Source of the DNA: Kineococcus sp. NBC_00420
GTDB lineage: Bacteria > Actinomycetota > Actinomycetes > Actinomycetales > Kineococcaceae
Assembly (NCBI RefSeq): GCF_036021035.1
Contig: NZ_CP107930.1
Location: 3,162,001-3,226,000, forward strand
Reading direction: 5' to 3'
DNA length: 64,000 nucleotides
Of this stretch, positions 16,563 to 24,011 are shown one piece after another. The position numbers and the translations under genes were made by a program. Numbering within the stretch: position 1 is the first letter of the stretch; every line of letters starts with the position of its first letter. Under the pieces are notes generated by a model. The model did not search any database, had not been told where the DNA came from, and saw nothing but the letters and a program-made list of their open reading frames with translations.

Positions 16563-17267
16563 TCAGAAGAGGGAGTGCCCGCCGTCGATGGAGATCGTCT
16601 GGCCGCTGACCCAGGAGGCGTCGGGGTCGGCGAAGAACAGCACGCCGCGCGCGATGTCGTCCGGGGTCCCGGTGCGCCGCACGGCGATCCGTTCCAGGAG
16701 GGCCTGCTGACCGGCGGCGCCGTAGGAGTCCCACTGCGCCTGGGTGGTGGGGTTGGACAGCACGAACCCCGGGGCGATGCAGTTGGCGGTGATGCCGAAC
16801 GGCCCGAGTTCGTGCGCCAGTTGCCGGGTGAGACCGATCTGGGCCGCCTTCGCGGTCGTGTAGGCCTGGACGCCGGTGAGGCTCACGCTGCGCCCGGCCC
16901 CGGAGGAGATGGTGACGATGCGCCCGTACCCCGCGCGCTTCATGGCGCGGACGGCGGCCCGGCTGCAGTTGCGCATCGTCGTGAGGTTCGCCCGGACGAC
17001 GGCGTCCCAGGCCGCGTCGTCGAGTTCGTCGAGGGGGGTGTGCGTCTGCCCCACGACCCCGCCGGCGCAGTTCACGAGCACGTCGACGGCACCGACGGCG
17101 GTGAAGAACTCCTCGACCGCTGCGGTGTCGGCGAGGTCGACCTCGTCCCGGTCGACGCCGTGCACGGTCGCGCCCGCCTCCCGCAGCCGGTCGGCGATGG
17201 TGCGCCCGATCCCCTGGGCGGTGCCGGTGACGACGGCCACCCGACCGGTCTGCGTTCCCACGCTCAC
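16563..17267 (-). CDS. SDR-family oxidoreductase
   Basis: A 234-residue classical SDR. TGTAQGIG at about 14-21 is the cofactor loop, VNCAGG replaces NNAG, the catalytic serines are in TISSGAG, and YTTAK carries Tyr and Lys. The C-terminus (TISIDGGHSLF) is typical of FabG-like enzymes. GTG 17267 overlaps the RpiR stop (GTGA); a second GTG six bases later is possible. In this operon it may oxidise a hydroxy acid or hydroxylated amino-acid side chain released from peptides. The substrate is unknown. Confidence 0.84.
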   Translation of the reverse strand: MSVGTQTGRVAVVTGTAQGIGRTIADRLREAGATVHGVDRDEVDLADTAAVEEFFTAVGAVDVLVNCAGGVVGQTHTPLDELDDAAWDAVVRANLTTMRNCSRAAVRAMKRAGYGRIVTISSGAGRSVSLTGVQAYTTAKAAQIGLTRQLAHELGPFGITANCIAPGFVLSNPTTQAQWDSYGAAGQQALLERIAVRRTGTPDDIARGVLFFADPDASWVSGQTISIDGGHSLF

Positions 17268-18142
17268 TCCTGCCCCTCCGGTTCGGCGGTCGCGCTCACC
17301 CGGTGGGCGCGGGCGATCTGGACCGTGTTCTCCCACTCCTTCATGCGGTCGATGCCCCGGCTGCCGCTGGCGAGGAGGACCGCCTCGACGAGCGCCTCGA
17401 CCAGGACGACGGTGCCGACCATGGAGTCGAAGGGGATCCCGGCCACGGCCACCGGGAGCACGATGTCGGCGCTCTCGGTGGCGGGGGACAACCCCTGGTC
17501 GGTGATGACGACGACCGTCGCGCCGCGGCTCTTGGCGATGCCCGCGGCCTGCTTCGAGCTCAGCTCGTAGCGCCGGAAGTCGAAGATCACCGCGACGGCA
17601 CCGGAGCACAACCGCAGGAGCCGCCCGATGTCGTGTCCCAGGGGTTCGGGGACGAAGTCGACGCAGGGGATCGCCTGGTCGAGCTCGGCCGCGAAGAGCT
17701 GGGCCGGGAACCGGCTGAAGTAGCCGCCCATGACGGCGACCTGCTTCGGTCGCCGGGCCAGGGCCTCCACGGCGAGGTCGAACTCGCTGGGGGGCACCGA
17801 GGTGGCGAGCTGCTCGAGCAGCCCGACCCGTTCGGTGACGGCCGTCTGGAAGACGGGCTGCTCGGCGAGTTCCCGGGCTCCCTGCTCGGTGCGTCGCACC
17901 GGGCTGTTCATGTGGTGGGTGACCTCGTCGCGCAGGCGCCGCTGGAACTCGGGGTAGCCGCTCATGCCGAGCCGGGTCACCAGCCGCAGCACCGTGGGGG
18001 TGCTGGTGCCGGCGGCCTTCGCGACGGTGGCCGCGCTCTCCAGCCCGGCGCTGGGGTAGGAGGCCAGCAACGTGCGGGCCACCTTCTTCTCGGCCGGGGT
18101 CAGCTCGCCCATGCGGGCGAAGATCTCGTCGTCGATCTTCAT
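17264..18142 (-). CDS. RpiR/MurR-family transcriptional regulator
   Basis: A 292-residue regulator. The N-terminal RpiR helix-turn-helix covers about residues 1-75 (LTPAEKKVARTLL, then TVAKAAGTSTPTVLRLVTRLG). The C-terminal SIS domain (from about 115) contains VAVMGGYFSRFPAQ, the phosphosugar-binding region, and VVVITDQGLSP. RpiR proteins usually sense phosphosugars such as MurNAc-6-phosphate. Here the gene sits inside a peptide operon rather than next to sugar genes, which is unusual. ATG 18142 is chosen; GTG 18151 is an in-frame alternative. Confidence 0.9.
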   Translation of the reverse strand: MKIDDEIFARMGELTPAEKKVARTLLASYPSAGLESAATVAKAAGTSTPTVLRLVTRLGMSGYPEFQRRLRDEVTHHMNSPVRRTEQGARELAEQPVFQTAVTERVGLLEQLATSVPPSEFDLAVEALARRPKQVAVMGGYFSRFPAQLFAAELDQAIPCVDFVPEPLGHDIGRLLRLCSGAVAVIFDFRRYELSSKQAAGIAKSRGATVVVITDQGLSPATESADIVLPVAVAGIPFDSMVGTVVLVEALVEAVLLASGSRGIDRMKEWENTVQIARAHRVSATAEPEGQE

Positions 18143-18178
18143 GCCGTCCACTCTCTCGTCTGAGCGCGCCGCGGACCC

Positions 18179-19126
18179 TCAGGTCAGCAGGACGACCCCG
18201 TCCTGACCCTCGAACGCGGCGAACATGGTCGGGGAGTTGTGCGCCACGACGACGGTGCCGTCCGGGGCGACGGCCACCAGCCCGCCGCTGGCGTCCTTCG
18301 CGGTCAGCTCGGCGAGGACGGTGTCGCGCACGGCGTCGGCCAGCGTGGCTCCGAGGTAGCGCATCCGGGCGGCGATGTCGTAGGAGACGACCCCGCGGAT
18401 GAACGCCTCCCCCTCGCCCGTGCAGGACACCGCGAGGGAGTCCCCGCGGGCGTAGGTGCCGGCGCCGATGACGGGGCTGTCCCCGACCCGGCCGGTGCTC
18501 TGGGCGGCCATCCCCCCGGTCGAGGTGGCCACGGCGATCCTGCCGTCACGGTCGCGGGCGACGGCGCCCACGGTGCCGTGGCGGGGGGCGGCGAGGCGCA
18601 GGGCGTGGATGCGTTCCAGCTGGACCTTCCGCGCCTCGGTGATGAAGTACTCCTGCTCGCGCACCTCGAGGTCCCACCCGGTCGCCAGGTCGCGGGCGGG
18701 GTCGACGAGCAGCACGTGCGAACTGTTCTCCAGCACCGCGCGGGCGAGGCGGACGGGGTTCTTGGCGTGGCGCGAGACGGCGATCGCCCCGGCGCGACCG
18801 TCGTCGTCCATGACGGCGGCGTCGTGCTCGACCGATCCGTCCGCCGCCAGCGCGGCACCGCGGCCGGCGTTGAACAGCGGGTCGTCCTCGAGCTGCTCCA
18901 CCGTGGCGCAGACGGCGTCGAGCGCCGACCCGCCGTCCTCGAGCACCACGCGACCGGCGAGGTAGGCGCGCCGGAGGCCGGCTTCGAAGGACTCGCGGCG
19001 CTCGGTGGAGAGTTCCTCGATGCGCCCACCCGCCCCGCCGTGCAGGGCCAGGGAGTACTCGCGCAACGGCGGTGTGGCCCAGAGCCGCGTCTCCCGCGGC
19101 CGGGCGATGGATTCCTCGTCGGCCAT
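18179..19126 (-). CDS. Isoaspartyl peptidase / L-asparaginase (Ntn hydrolase)
   Basis: A 315-residue plant-type asparaginase of the Ntn-hydrolase class. LALHGGAGG (27-34) opens the fold, FNAGRGA is at 86-91, and HGTVGAV gives Thr185 as the residue exposed by autocleavage. TSTGG (201-205), RVGDSP (213-218) and CTGEGEAFIR complete the substrate pocket. Such enzymes hydrolyse isoaspartyl (beta-aspartyl) dipeptides and L-asparagine after self-processing into two chains. The ATG shares one base with the stop of the D-aminopeptidase gene (TGATG). Next to a D-aminopeptidase it suggests work on modified peptides such as cell-wall or damaged-protein peptides. Confidence 0.92.
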   Translation of the reverse strand: MADEESIARPRETRLWATPPLREYSLALHGGAGGRIEELSTERRESFEAGLRRAYLAGRVVLEDGGSALDAVCATVEQLEDDPLFNAGRGAALAADGSVEHDAAVMDDDGRAGAIAVSRHAKNPVRLARAVLENSSHVLLVDPARDLATGWDLEVREQEYFITEARKVQLERIHALRLAAPRHGTVGAVARDRDGRIAVATSTGGMAAQSTGRVGDSPVIGAGTYARGDSLAVSCTGEGEAFIRGVVSYDIAARMRYLGATLADAVRDTVLAELTAKDASGGLVAVAPDGTVVVAHNSPTMFAAFEGQDGVVLLT

Positions 19127-19959
19127 CAGCGGCCACCTGCCTGTCGGGTGATGTAGTTGACGGCGACGAACGAACGGAAGACGTCGAGCAGGTCGTCGCC
19201 GGTGATGCGCACCTCGCGCACACCGGTGCGCTCGGCCCGGCGGGCCCAGGTCGCGACGTCGGCCATGTCGGCGGTCTGCATCTCCAGGTCGAGGGCGACG
19301 GGACGTTCGATGCCCGGGGTCGACACCTTCCCGGCGGCGACCCGGCGGACGGCCTCCTCGGCCCCGGCGCGGATGCGGCGGCACGACTCCGTGGGGTGCA
19401 GGTTCTCCGCGCTGGCCCGGGTGATCGAGTGCTTGGTGACCACGTTCACGGCGCCGCGGGCGAAGGGTTCCGTCTCCTCCCAGGTCACCTCGTCGCCGGA
19501 GACGAAGGCGATCGGCACGCCGTGGTGCTCCGCGACGAGGGCGTTGATGCCGGACTCGCCGACGTAGCGGCCGTTCAGGCGGGCGCCGGAGAACACCTCG
19601 GGGTTGTAGGTGTGCGACATCGTCGACGCCGCACCGGAGATCGACCCGTGGTAGCCCACGAAGAAGATCGCGTCGACGGTCTCGTCGAGCCCCTGCATCA
19701 TGTACAGGGGTTTGTGCCGTCCCGAGATGTACCGGGCCTCCCCGGCGATCGCGCGGGGGTCCAGGTTCGCCATCCGGCTGTGCGAGTCGTTGAGGACGAC
19801 CTCCGTCGCCCCGCCGGCGATCGCCCCCTCGATGGCGGCGTTGACCTCGGCCTGCAGGAGTTCGCAGCCCAGGGCGTACGAGGGGCTGCCGGGGCGGCAC
19901 TGGTCCCAGTCGACGATCCCGGCCACCCCCTCCATGTCCAGTGACATCCAGACCTTCAT
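19126..19959 (-). CDS. M55-family D-aminopeptidase (DppA type)
   Basis: A 277-residue zinc peptidase matching Bacillus DppA. The metal and catalytic residues line up: Asp8 and Glu10 in MSLDMEG, His60 in NDSHS, His104 in GYHGS, His116 in MSHTYN and Glu135 in VGESG. The family releases N-terminal D-amino acids, such as D-alanine from D-Ala-D-Ala and from D-Ala-Gly-Gly. The ATG overlaps the stop of the ABC ATPase gene (ATGA), tying it to a peptide importer just as in the Bacillus dpp operon. The name dppA is also used for an unrelated binding protein, so no symbol is given. Confidence 0.93.
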   Translation of the reverse strand: MKVWMSLDMEGVAGIVDWDQCRPGSPSYALGCELLQAEVNAAIEGAIAGGATEVVLNDSHSRMANLDPRAIAGEARYISGRHKPLYMMQGLDETVDAIFFVGYHGSISGAASTMSHTYNPEVFSGARLNGRYVGESGINALVAEHHGVPIAFVSGDEVTWEETEPFARGAVNVVTKHSITRASAENLHPTESCRRIRAGAEEAVRRVAAGKVSTPGIERPVALDLEMQTADMADVATWARRAERTGVREVRITGDDLLDVFRSFVAVNYITRQAGGR

Positions 19960-21074
19960 CGGGTGGTGCTCCTCGGTTCGTGGACGGGTGCTTCGTCGAG
20001 CAGTTCAGGGCGGACGTCGACGCGGTCGATGCTCGACGCGGGGTCGGGCGGGGCCTGGAAGTCGGGCAGTTCCGCGGCCCGCAGGCAGGCCGACACGTGA
20101 CCGGTCCCCGCCGCGCCCACCGGTTCGAGCGCGGGGTCGACGGTGCGGCAGGCGTCGACCGCGTAGGGGCAGCGCGGGTTGAACCGGCAGCCCGCGGGGA
20201 CGTCGAAGGGGCTGGGGGGTTCGCCCTCGAGCACGAACTCCTCGTTGACGCTGCCGGCCGTCATGCGCGGGATCGAGTCGATCAGCGCCCGGGTGTAGGG
20301 GTGGCGGGGGTTGGCGAAGAGTTCCGCCGTCTCGGCGACCTCCACGATGCGCCCCAGGTACATCACCGCGACGCGCTGGCTGAGGTGCTGCACGACGGCG
20401 AGGTTGTGGGCGACGAAGAGGATGCTGAGGCCGAGTTCGCGCTGCAGCCGCGCGAACAGTTCGAGGATCGTGGCCTGCACCGAGACGTCGAGGGCGGAGA
20501 CGGGTTCGTCGGCGATGAGCACGTCCGGGCGCACCGCGATGGCCCGCGCGATGGCCAGGCGCTGGCGCTGTCCCCCCGAGAACTGGCTGGGGTAGGCGTC
20601 GAGGGCGTCCTCCTCCAGGCCGACGAGGTTCAGCAACCGGACGCTCTCGGCCCGGACCTCCGAGCGCGCCACCACGCGGTGCAGCAGCAGGAGCTCACGG
20701 AGCATCGACCCGACGGAGATGCGGGGGTTGAGCGAGGAGTACGGGTCCTGGAACACCATCTGGATCCGCCGGCTCGCCTCCTTGTCCCGGCGCGGGGGCA
20801 CCGGTTCGCCCTGGTGCTCCAGGGTGCCGGAGGTCGCGGTCGTCCCGCCCACGAGGACCTTCGCGAGGGTCGACTTCCCCGATCCCGATTCCCCGACGAG
20901 GGCCAGGATCTCCCCCCGGCGCAGTTCGAGGTCGATCCCGTCGAGGGCCTTGAGGCTCGTGCGGCCGTCCTCGGTGCGGGACAACCTGGTCGCCAGCGAG
21001 GGCCGGAGCCGGTACGTCTTGGTGACGCCGGTGGCCCGCAGCACCGGGAACGGCAGCGCGGTCGGACTGCTCAC
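19956..21074 (-). CDS. Oligopeptide ABC transporter ATPase (DppF/OppF-like)
   Basis: A 372-residue ATPase. Walker A is GESGSGKST, the signature is FSGGQRQRLAIARA, Walker B is VLIADEPVSALDVS and the switch histidine is in FVAHNL. The C-terminal OppC-type extension has CRFNPRCPYA with the cysteine pattern found in oligopeptide/nickel transporter ATPases. An atypical long insertion (LRPSLATRLSRTEDGRTSL) follows the first strand. GTG 21074 overlaps the previous ATPase stop (GTGA). With the ATPase at 21071-22075 it powers the permease pair. Confidence 0.93.
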   Translation of the reverse strand: MSSPTALPFPVLRATGVTKTYRLRPSLATRLSRTEDGRTSLKALDGIDLELRRGEILALVGESGSGKSTLAKVLVGGTTATSGTLEHQGEPVPPRRDKEASRRIQMVFQDPYSSLNPRISVGSMLRELLLLHRVVARSEVRAESVRLLNLVGLEEDALDAYPSQFSGGQRQRLAIARAIAVRPDVLIADEPVSALDVSVQATILELFARLQRELGLSILFVAHNLAVVQHLSQRVAVMYLGRIVEVAETAELFANPRHPYTRALIDSIPRMTAGSVNEEFVLEGEPPSPFDVPAGCRFNPRCPYAVDACRTVDPALEPVGAAGTGHVSACLRAAELPDFQAPPDPASSIDRVDVRPELLDEAPVHEPRSTTR

Positions 21075-22075
21075 GCGGGTGCTCCCTCGAAGATGCGGTG
21101 GGTCTCGATGCAGGCGGCGTCGTGCCCCGGGGCGACGACCTCGCGCGGGGGGACGGCGGCGGTGCAGGCGTCCACGGCGAACGTGCACCGGGGGGCGAAG
21201 GGACAACCGGGGGGCCGGGCGGCCAGGTTCGGCGGGAAACCCGGGATGGGGACGAGGCGCCGGTCGGGCTGGTCGAAGTCCGGCGCGGAGTCCAGCAACC
21301 CCTTCGTGTAGGGGTGGCGGGGGTCGCCCAGGACGTCGCGGACGGTGCCGGACTCCACGATGTGCCCGGAGTACATCACCGCCATGTCCGTGCACGTCTG
21401 GTTGACCACGGCCAGGTCGTGCGTCACGAAGGTCAGGGCCGTGCCGGTGTCGGCGCAGAGCCCCTCGAGCACCTTCAGCACCTGGTGCTGAACCGTCACG
21501 TCCAGCGCGGTGGTCGGTTCGTCGCAGAGCAGGAGCCGGGGCCCGCACGAGACCGCCATCGCGATCATGATGCGCTGGCGCAGACCGCCGGAGAGTTCGT
21601 GCGGGTAGGCGCGGGCCCGCCGCGCCGGGTCGGGGATCCCCGTCTTCGCCATGAGTTCCACGGCGAGGCGCCCCGCGTCCTTCGCGGACAGACCGAGGTG
21701 GCGACGGGGCCCCTCGGCGATCTGGTCCCCGACGCGGACGACGGGGTTCAGCGCGGTCATGGGTTCCTGGAAGATCATCGCGATCTCGGGTCCCATGAGG
21801 CGACGGCGCGCGGCGCTCGGCATCCCGACGAGTTCACGCCCGTCGTAGACGATGCTGCCGGAGAGCACCTCGACGCCGCGGGGGAGCAGGTCGGCGATCG
21901 CCCGCAGGGTCAGGGACTTCCCCGACCCGGACTCGCCGACGACGCCGAAGCGTTCTCCCGGGGCGATCTCGAGCGACAGGTCGTCGACGATGACGGTGTC
22001 CGGCCGGTTGCGGTGCCGGATGCCGAGGCTGAGCGAGGAGACGCTGAGCAGGGGACTGAGCGGGGGACTGGTCAC
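21071..22075 (-). CDS. Oligopeptide ABC transporter ATPase (DppD/OppD-like)
   Basis: A 334-residue ATPase. GESGSGKSLT is Walker A, LSGGLRQRIMIAMA the signature, LLLCDEPTTALDVT Walker B, and FVTHDL carries the switch histidine. A C-terminal GCPFAPRCTFAVDAC segment holds the conserved cysteines of the family. Two in-frame GTG codons compete: 22081 overlaps the permease stop, but 22075 stands eight bases after AGGAGG and is preferred. Confidence 0.93.
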   Translation of the reverse strand: MTSPPLSPLLSVSSLSLGIRHRNRPDTVIVDDLSLEIAPGERFGVVGESGSGKSLTLRAIADLLPRGVEVLSGSIVYDGRELVGMPSAARRRLMGPEIAMIFQEPMTALNPVVRVGDQIAEGPRRHLGLSAKDAGRLAVELMAKTGIPDPARRARAYPHELSGGLRQRIMIAMAVSCGPRLLLCDEPTTALDVTVQHQVLKVLEGLCADTGTALTFVTHDLAVVNQTCTDMAVMYSGHIVESGTVRDVLGDPRHPYTKGLLDSAPDFDQPDRRLVPIPGFPPNLAARPPGCPFAPRCTFAVDACTAAVPPREVVAPGHDAACIETHRIFEGAPA

Positions 22076-22077
22076 GG

Positions 22078-22962
22078 TCACTTCCTCCTCTCGGGGCTGA
22101 GCAGGTCGGAGACCCCGTCCCCGAGCCAGGAGAGGCCGAGGGAGGTGAGGACGACGACGAGACCGGGGATGGTGGCCTGCTGCCACTGGGTCGTGATGAA
22201 CTCCTGGCCGTCGCTGATCATGGAACCCCACTCCGCCGTGGGCGGGGCGATGCCGAGCCCGAGGTAGCCGAGGGTGACGATCGCCATGATGTCCATGACG
22301 ATGTCGCTCATCCCGTAGATGATCGCCTGCGACAGCACGTTCGGGCCGATGTGGCGGACCAGGATGCGGGCGTGCGACATCCCGCCCAGGCGGGCCGCGA
22401 CGACGTAGTCCTGCTCCTTGGCGACCAGCACCTCCCCACGCACGATCTTGGCGTAGGAGACCCACGACACCGCGGCGATGGCGAGGTAGATGCTGAACTC
22501 CCCGGAACCGAGGACGAAGACCAGCACGATGACCATGACGTAGAACGGGAACGCGAAGAACACGTCGACGATGCGCATCAGCACCGTGTCCAGCCACCCG
22601 CCGGCGTAGCCGGCGATGCCGCCGACGACGGTTCCGACGACGAAGGGGATCAGCACCGCGAGGAACCCGACGCGCAGGTCGACGCGGGCGCCCCAGATCA
22701 ACCGCGACAGCACGTCGCGCCCGTACTTGTCGGTCCCCAGCGGGTGTGCGCCCGAGGGCGACTGCAGCGCGTTGAGCAGGTCCTGCTTCACGGGGTCGTA
22801 CGGGGCGAGGACGGGGGCCAGCAGCGCGACCAGGACGAGGAACCCGACGATGACGATGCCGGCCACCAGCGTGCCGCTGCGGTACCAGGGCCGCAGCGTC
22901 CGGGAGCGGGCGGCGCGACGTCGCTGGCCACGTTCGACGAGGAGGGCGGTGGGGGTGCTCAT
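22078..22962 (-). CDS. Oligopeptide ABC transporter permease (DppC/OppC-like)
   Basis: A 294-residue inner-membrane permease. After an N-terminal cytoplasmic stretch, the first membrane helix is VAGIVIVGFLVLVALLAPVL, followed by the typical HPLGTDKYGRDVLSRLIWGAR motif region. Four or five more helices and the EAA-like loop AARLGGMSHARILVRHIGPN that docks on the ATPases follow. ATG 22962 overlaps the stop of the partner permease (ATGA). Confidence 0.93.
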   Translation of the reverse strand: MSTPTALLVERGQRRRAARSRTLRPWYRSGTLVAGIVIVGFLVLVALLAPVLAPYDPVKQDLLNALQSPSGAHPLGTDKYGRDVLSRLIWGARVDLRVGFLAVLIPFVVGTVVGGIAGYAGGWLDTVLMRIVDVFFAFPFYVMVIVLVFVLGSGEFSIYLAIAAVSWVSYAKIVRGEVLVAKEQDYVVAARLGGMSHARILVRHIGPNVLSQAIIYGMSDIVMDIMAIVTLGYLGLGIAPPTAEWGSMISDGQEFITTQWQQATIPGLVVVLTSLGLSWLGDGVSDLLSPERRK

Positions 22963-23918
22963 GCGCGGGCCGTCCTGCCGAGGTCGACGCGGGGGTCGAG
23001 GGCCGTGTAGACGACGTCGGTGAGGATGCCGACGACGACCACGAACAGCGCCACGAAGAGGGTGACGCCCTGGATGGTGGGGAAGTCCCGGGTGAAGATC
23101 GAGTTGATCATCAGCGAGCCCAGGCCGGGCAGGGCGAAGACGCGTTCGATGACGAGCGAGCCACCCACCAGGTACCCGAGGTTGACGCCGACGATGGAGA
23201 CGGTGGGGATGGCGGCGTTGCGCAGCACGTGCCCCCGGAACAACTGCACCCCGTAGGAACCCTTGGACTTCGCGGTGCCCACGTACTCCGAACCCAGCAC
23301 CGAGATCATCGACGAGCGGAGGCTGCGGATGATGGTGGGCGACATCGCGATCGCCAGGGTGAGCGCGGGCAGGAACAGGTAGTAGACGTGGCCGGCGGCG
23401 TCCTCGCCGTAACCGCCGACGGGGAAGGCCCGCATCCCGACCCCGAGCAGCAGGATGAGCATGATGCCGACCCAGAACTGCGGCATCCCCTGACCCAGGA
23501 GGGTGAAACCCCGGACCCCGAGGTCGCGCGCCCCGCCCGGGCGGAAGGCGGCGAGGGCGGCCAGCGGGATGCTGATGAGCAGGGCGATGAGCAGGGCGTA
23601 CAGCAGCAGGGACAGCGTCACCGGGATCGCCTGCAGCACCAGCTGGGCGACGGGGGTCTGGTAGGTGAGGCTGGTGCCGAGGTTCCCGTGGGCGAGTTGT
23701 CCCAGGAACGTCAGGTACTGCCGCCACAACGGCTCGTCGAGGCCGAGCTGGGCGGTCAGGGCCGCGACGCTCTCCGCCGTGGCGCGCTCGCCGAGCAGGG
23801 CGACGGCGGCGTTGCCGGGCAGCAGGTGGGCCAGGAGGAAGACGATGAGGGTGACGCCGAAGGCGACGGGGATCGACTGCACGAGGCGGCCGGGGATGAA
23901 TCGCAGACGGTGCAGCAC
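22959..23918 (-). CDS. Oligopeptide ABC transporter permease (DppB/OppB-like)
   Basis: A 319-residue permease with six predicted membrane helices. Its N-terminal helix contains VAFGVTLIVFLLAHLLPGNA, then the extracytoplasmic QLGLDEPLWRQYLTFL segment typical of DppB. The EAA loop is TAKSKGSYGVQLFRGHVLRNA. It is separated from the binding-protein gene by 93 bases containing a strong hairpin. It forms the channel with the DppC-like protein. Confidence 0.93.
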   Translation of the reverse strand: MLHRLRFIPGRLVQSIPVAFGVTLIVFLLAHLLPGNAAVALLGERATAESVAALTAQLGLDEPLWRQYLTFLGQLAHGNLGTSLTYQTPVAQLVLQAIPVTLSLLLYALLIALLISIPLAALAAFRPGGARDLGVRGFTLLGQGMPQFWVGIMLILLLGVGMRAFPVGGYGEDAAGHVYYLFLPALTLAIAMSPTIIRSLRSSMISVLGSEYVGTAKSKGSYGVQLFRGHVLRNAAIPTVSIVGVNLGYLVGGSLVIERVFALPGLGSLMINSIFTRDFPTIQGVTLFVALFVVVVGILTDVVYTALDPRVDLGRTARA

Positions 23919-23970
23919 CGTCTCACCTCCTGGTTCGCGCGGGAGTTCACGAGGGTTCGTGGGAGTTCAC

Positions 23971-24001
23971 GGGGGCGCCCGCCGCGTCGGCGGACGCCCC
24001 C
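23971..24001 (-). terminator. Hairpin between binding-protein and permease genes
   Basis: Arms 23971-23984 and 23988-24001 pair over 14 positions with one mismatch around a three-base loop, ten bases past the binding-protein stop. No U run follows, so it is more likely an attenuator or mRNA-stabilising stem than a full stop. An 11-base direct repeat (GGGAGTTCACG at 23941-23951 and 23961-23971) lies next to it. Confidence 0.55.
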
Positions 24002-24011
24002 GGTGCGACGG

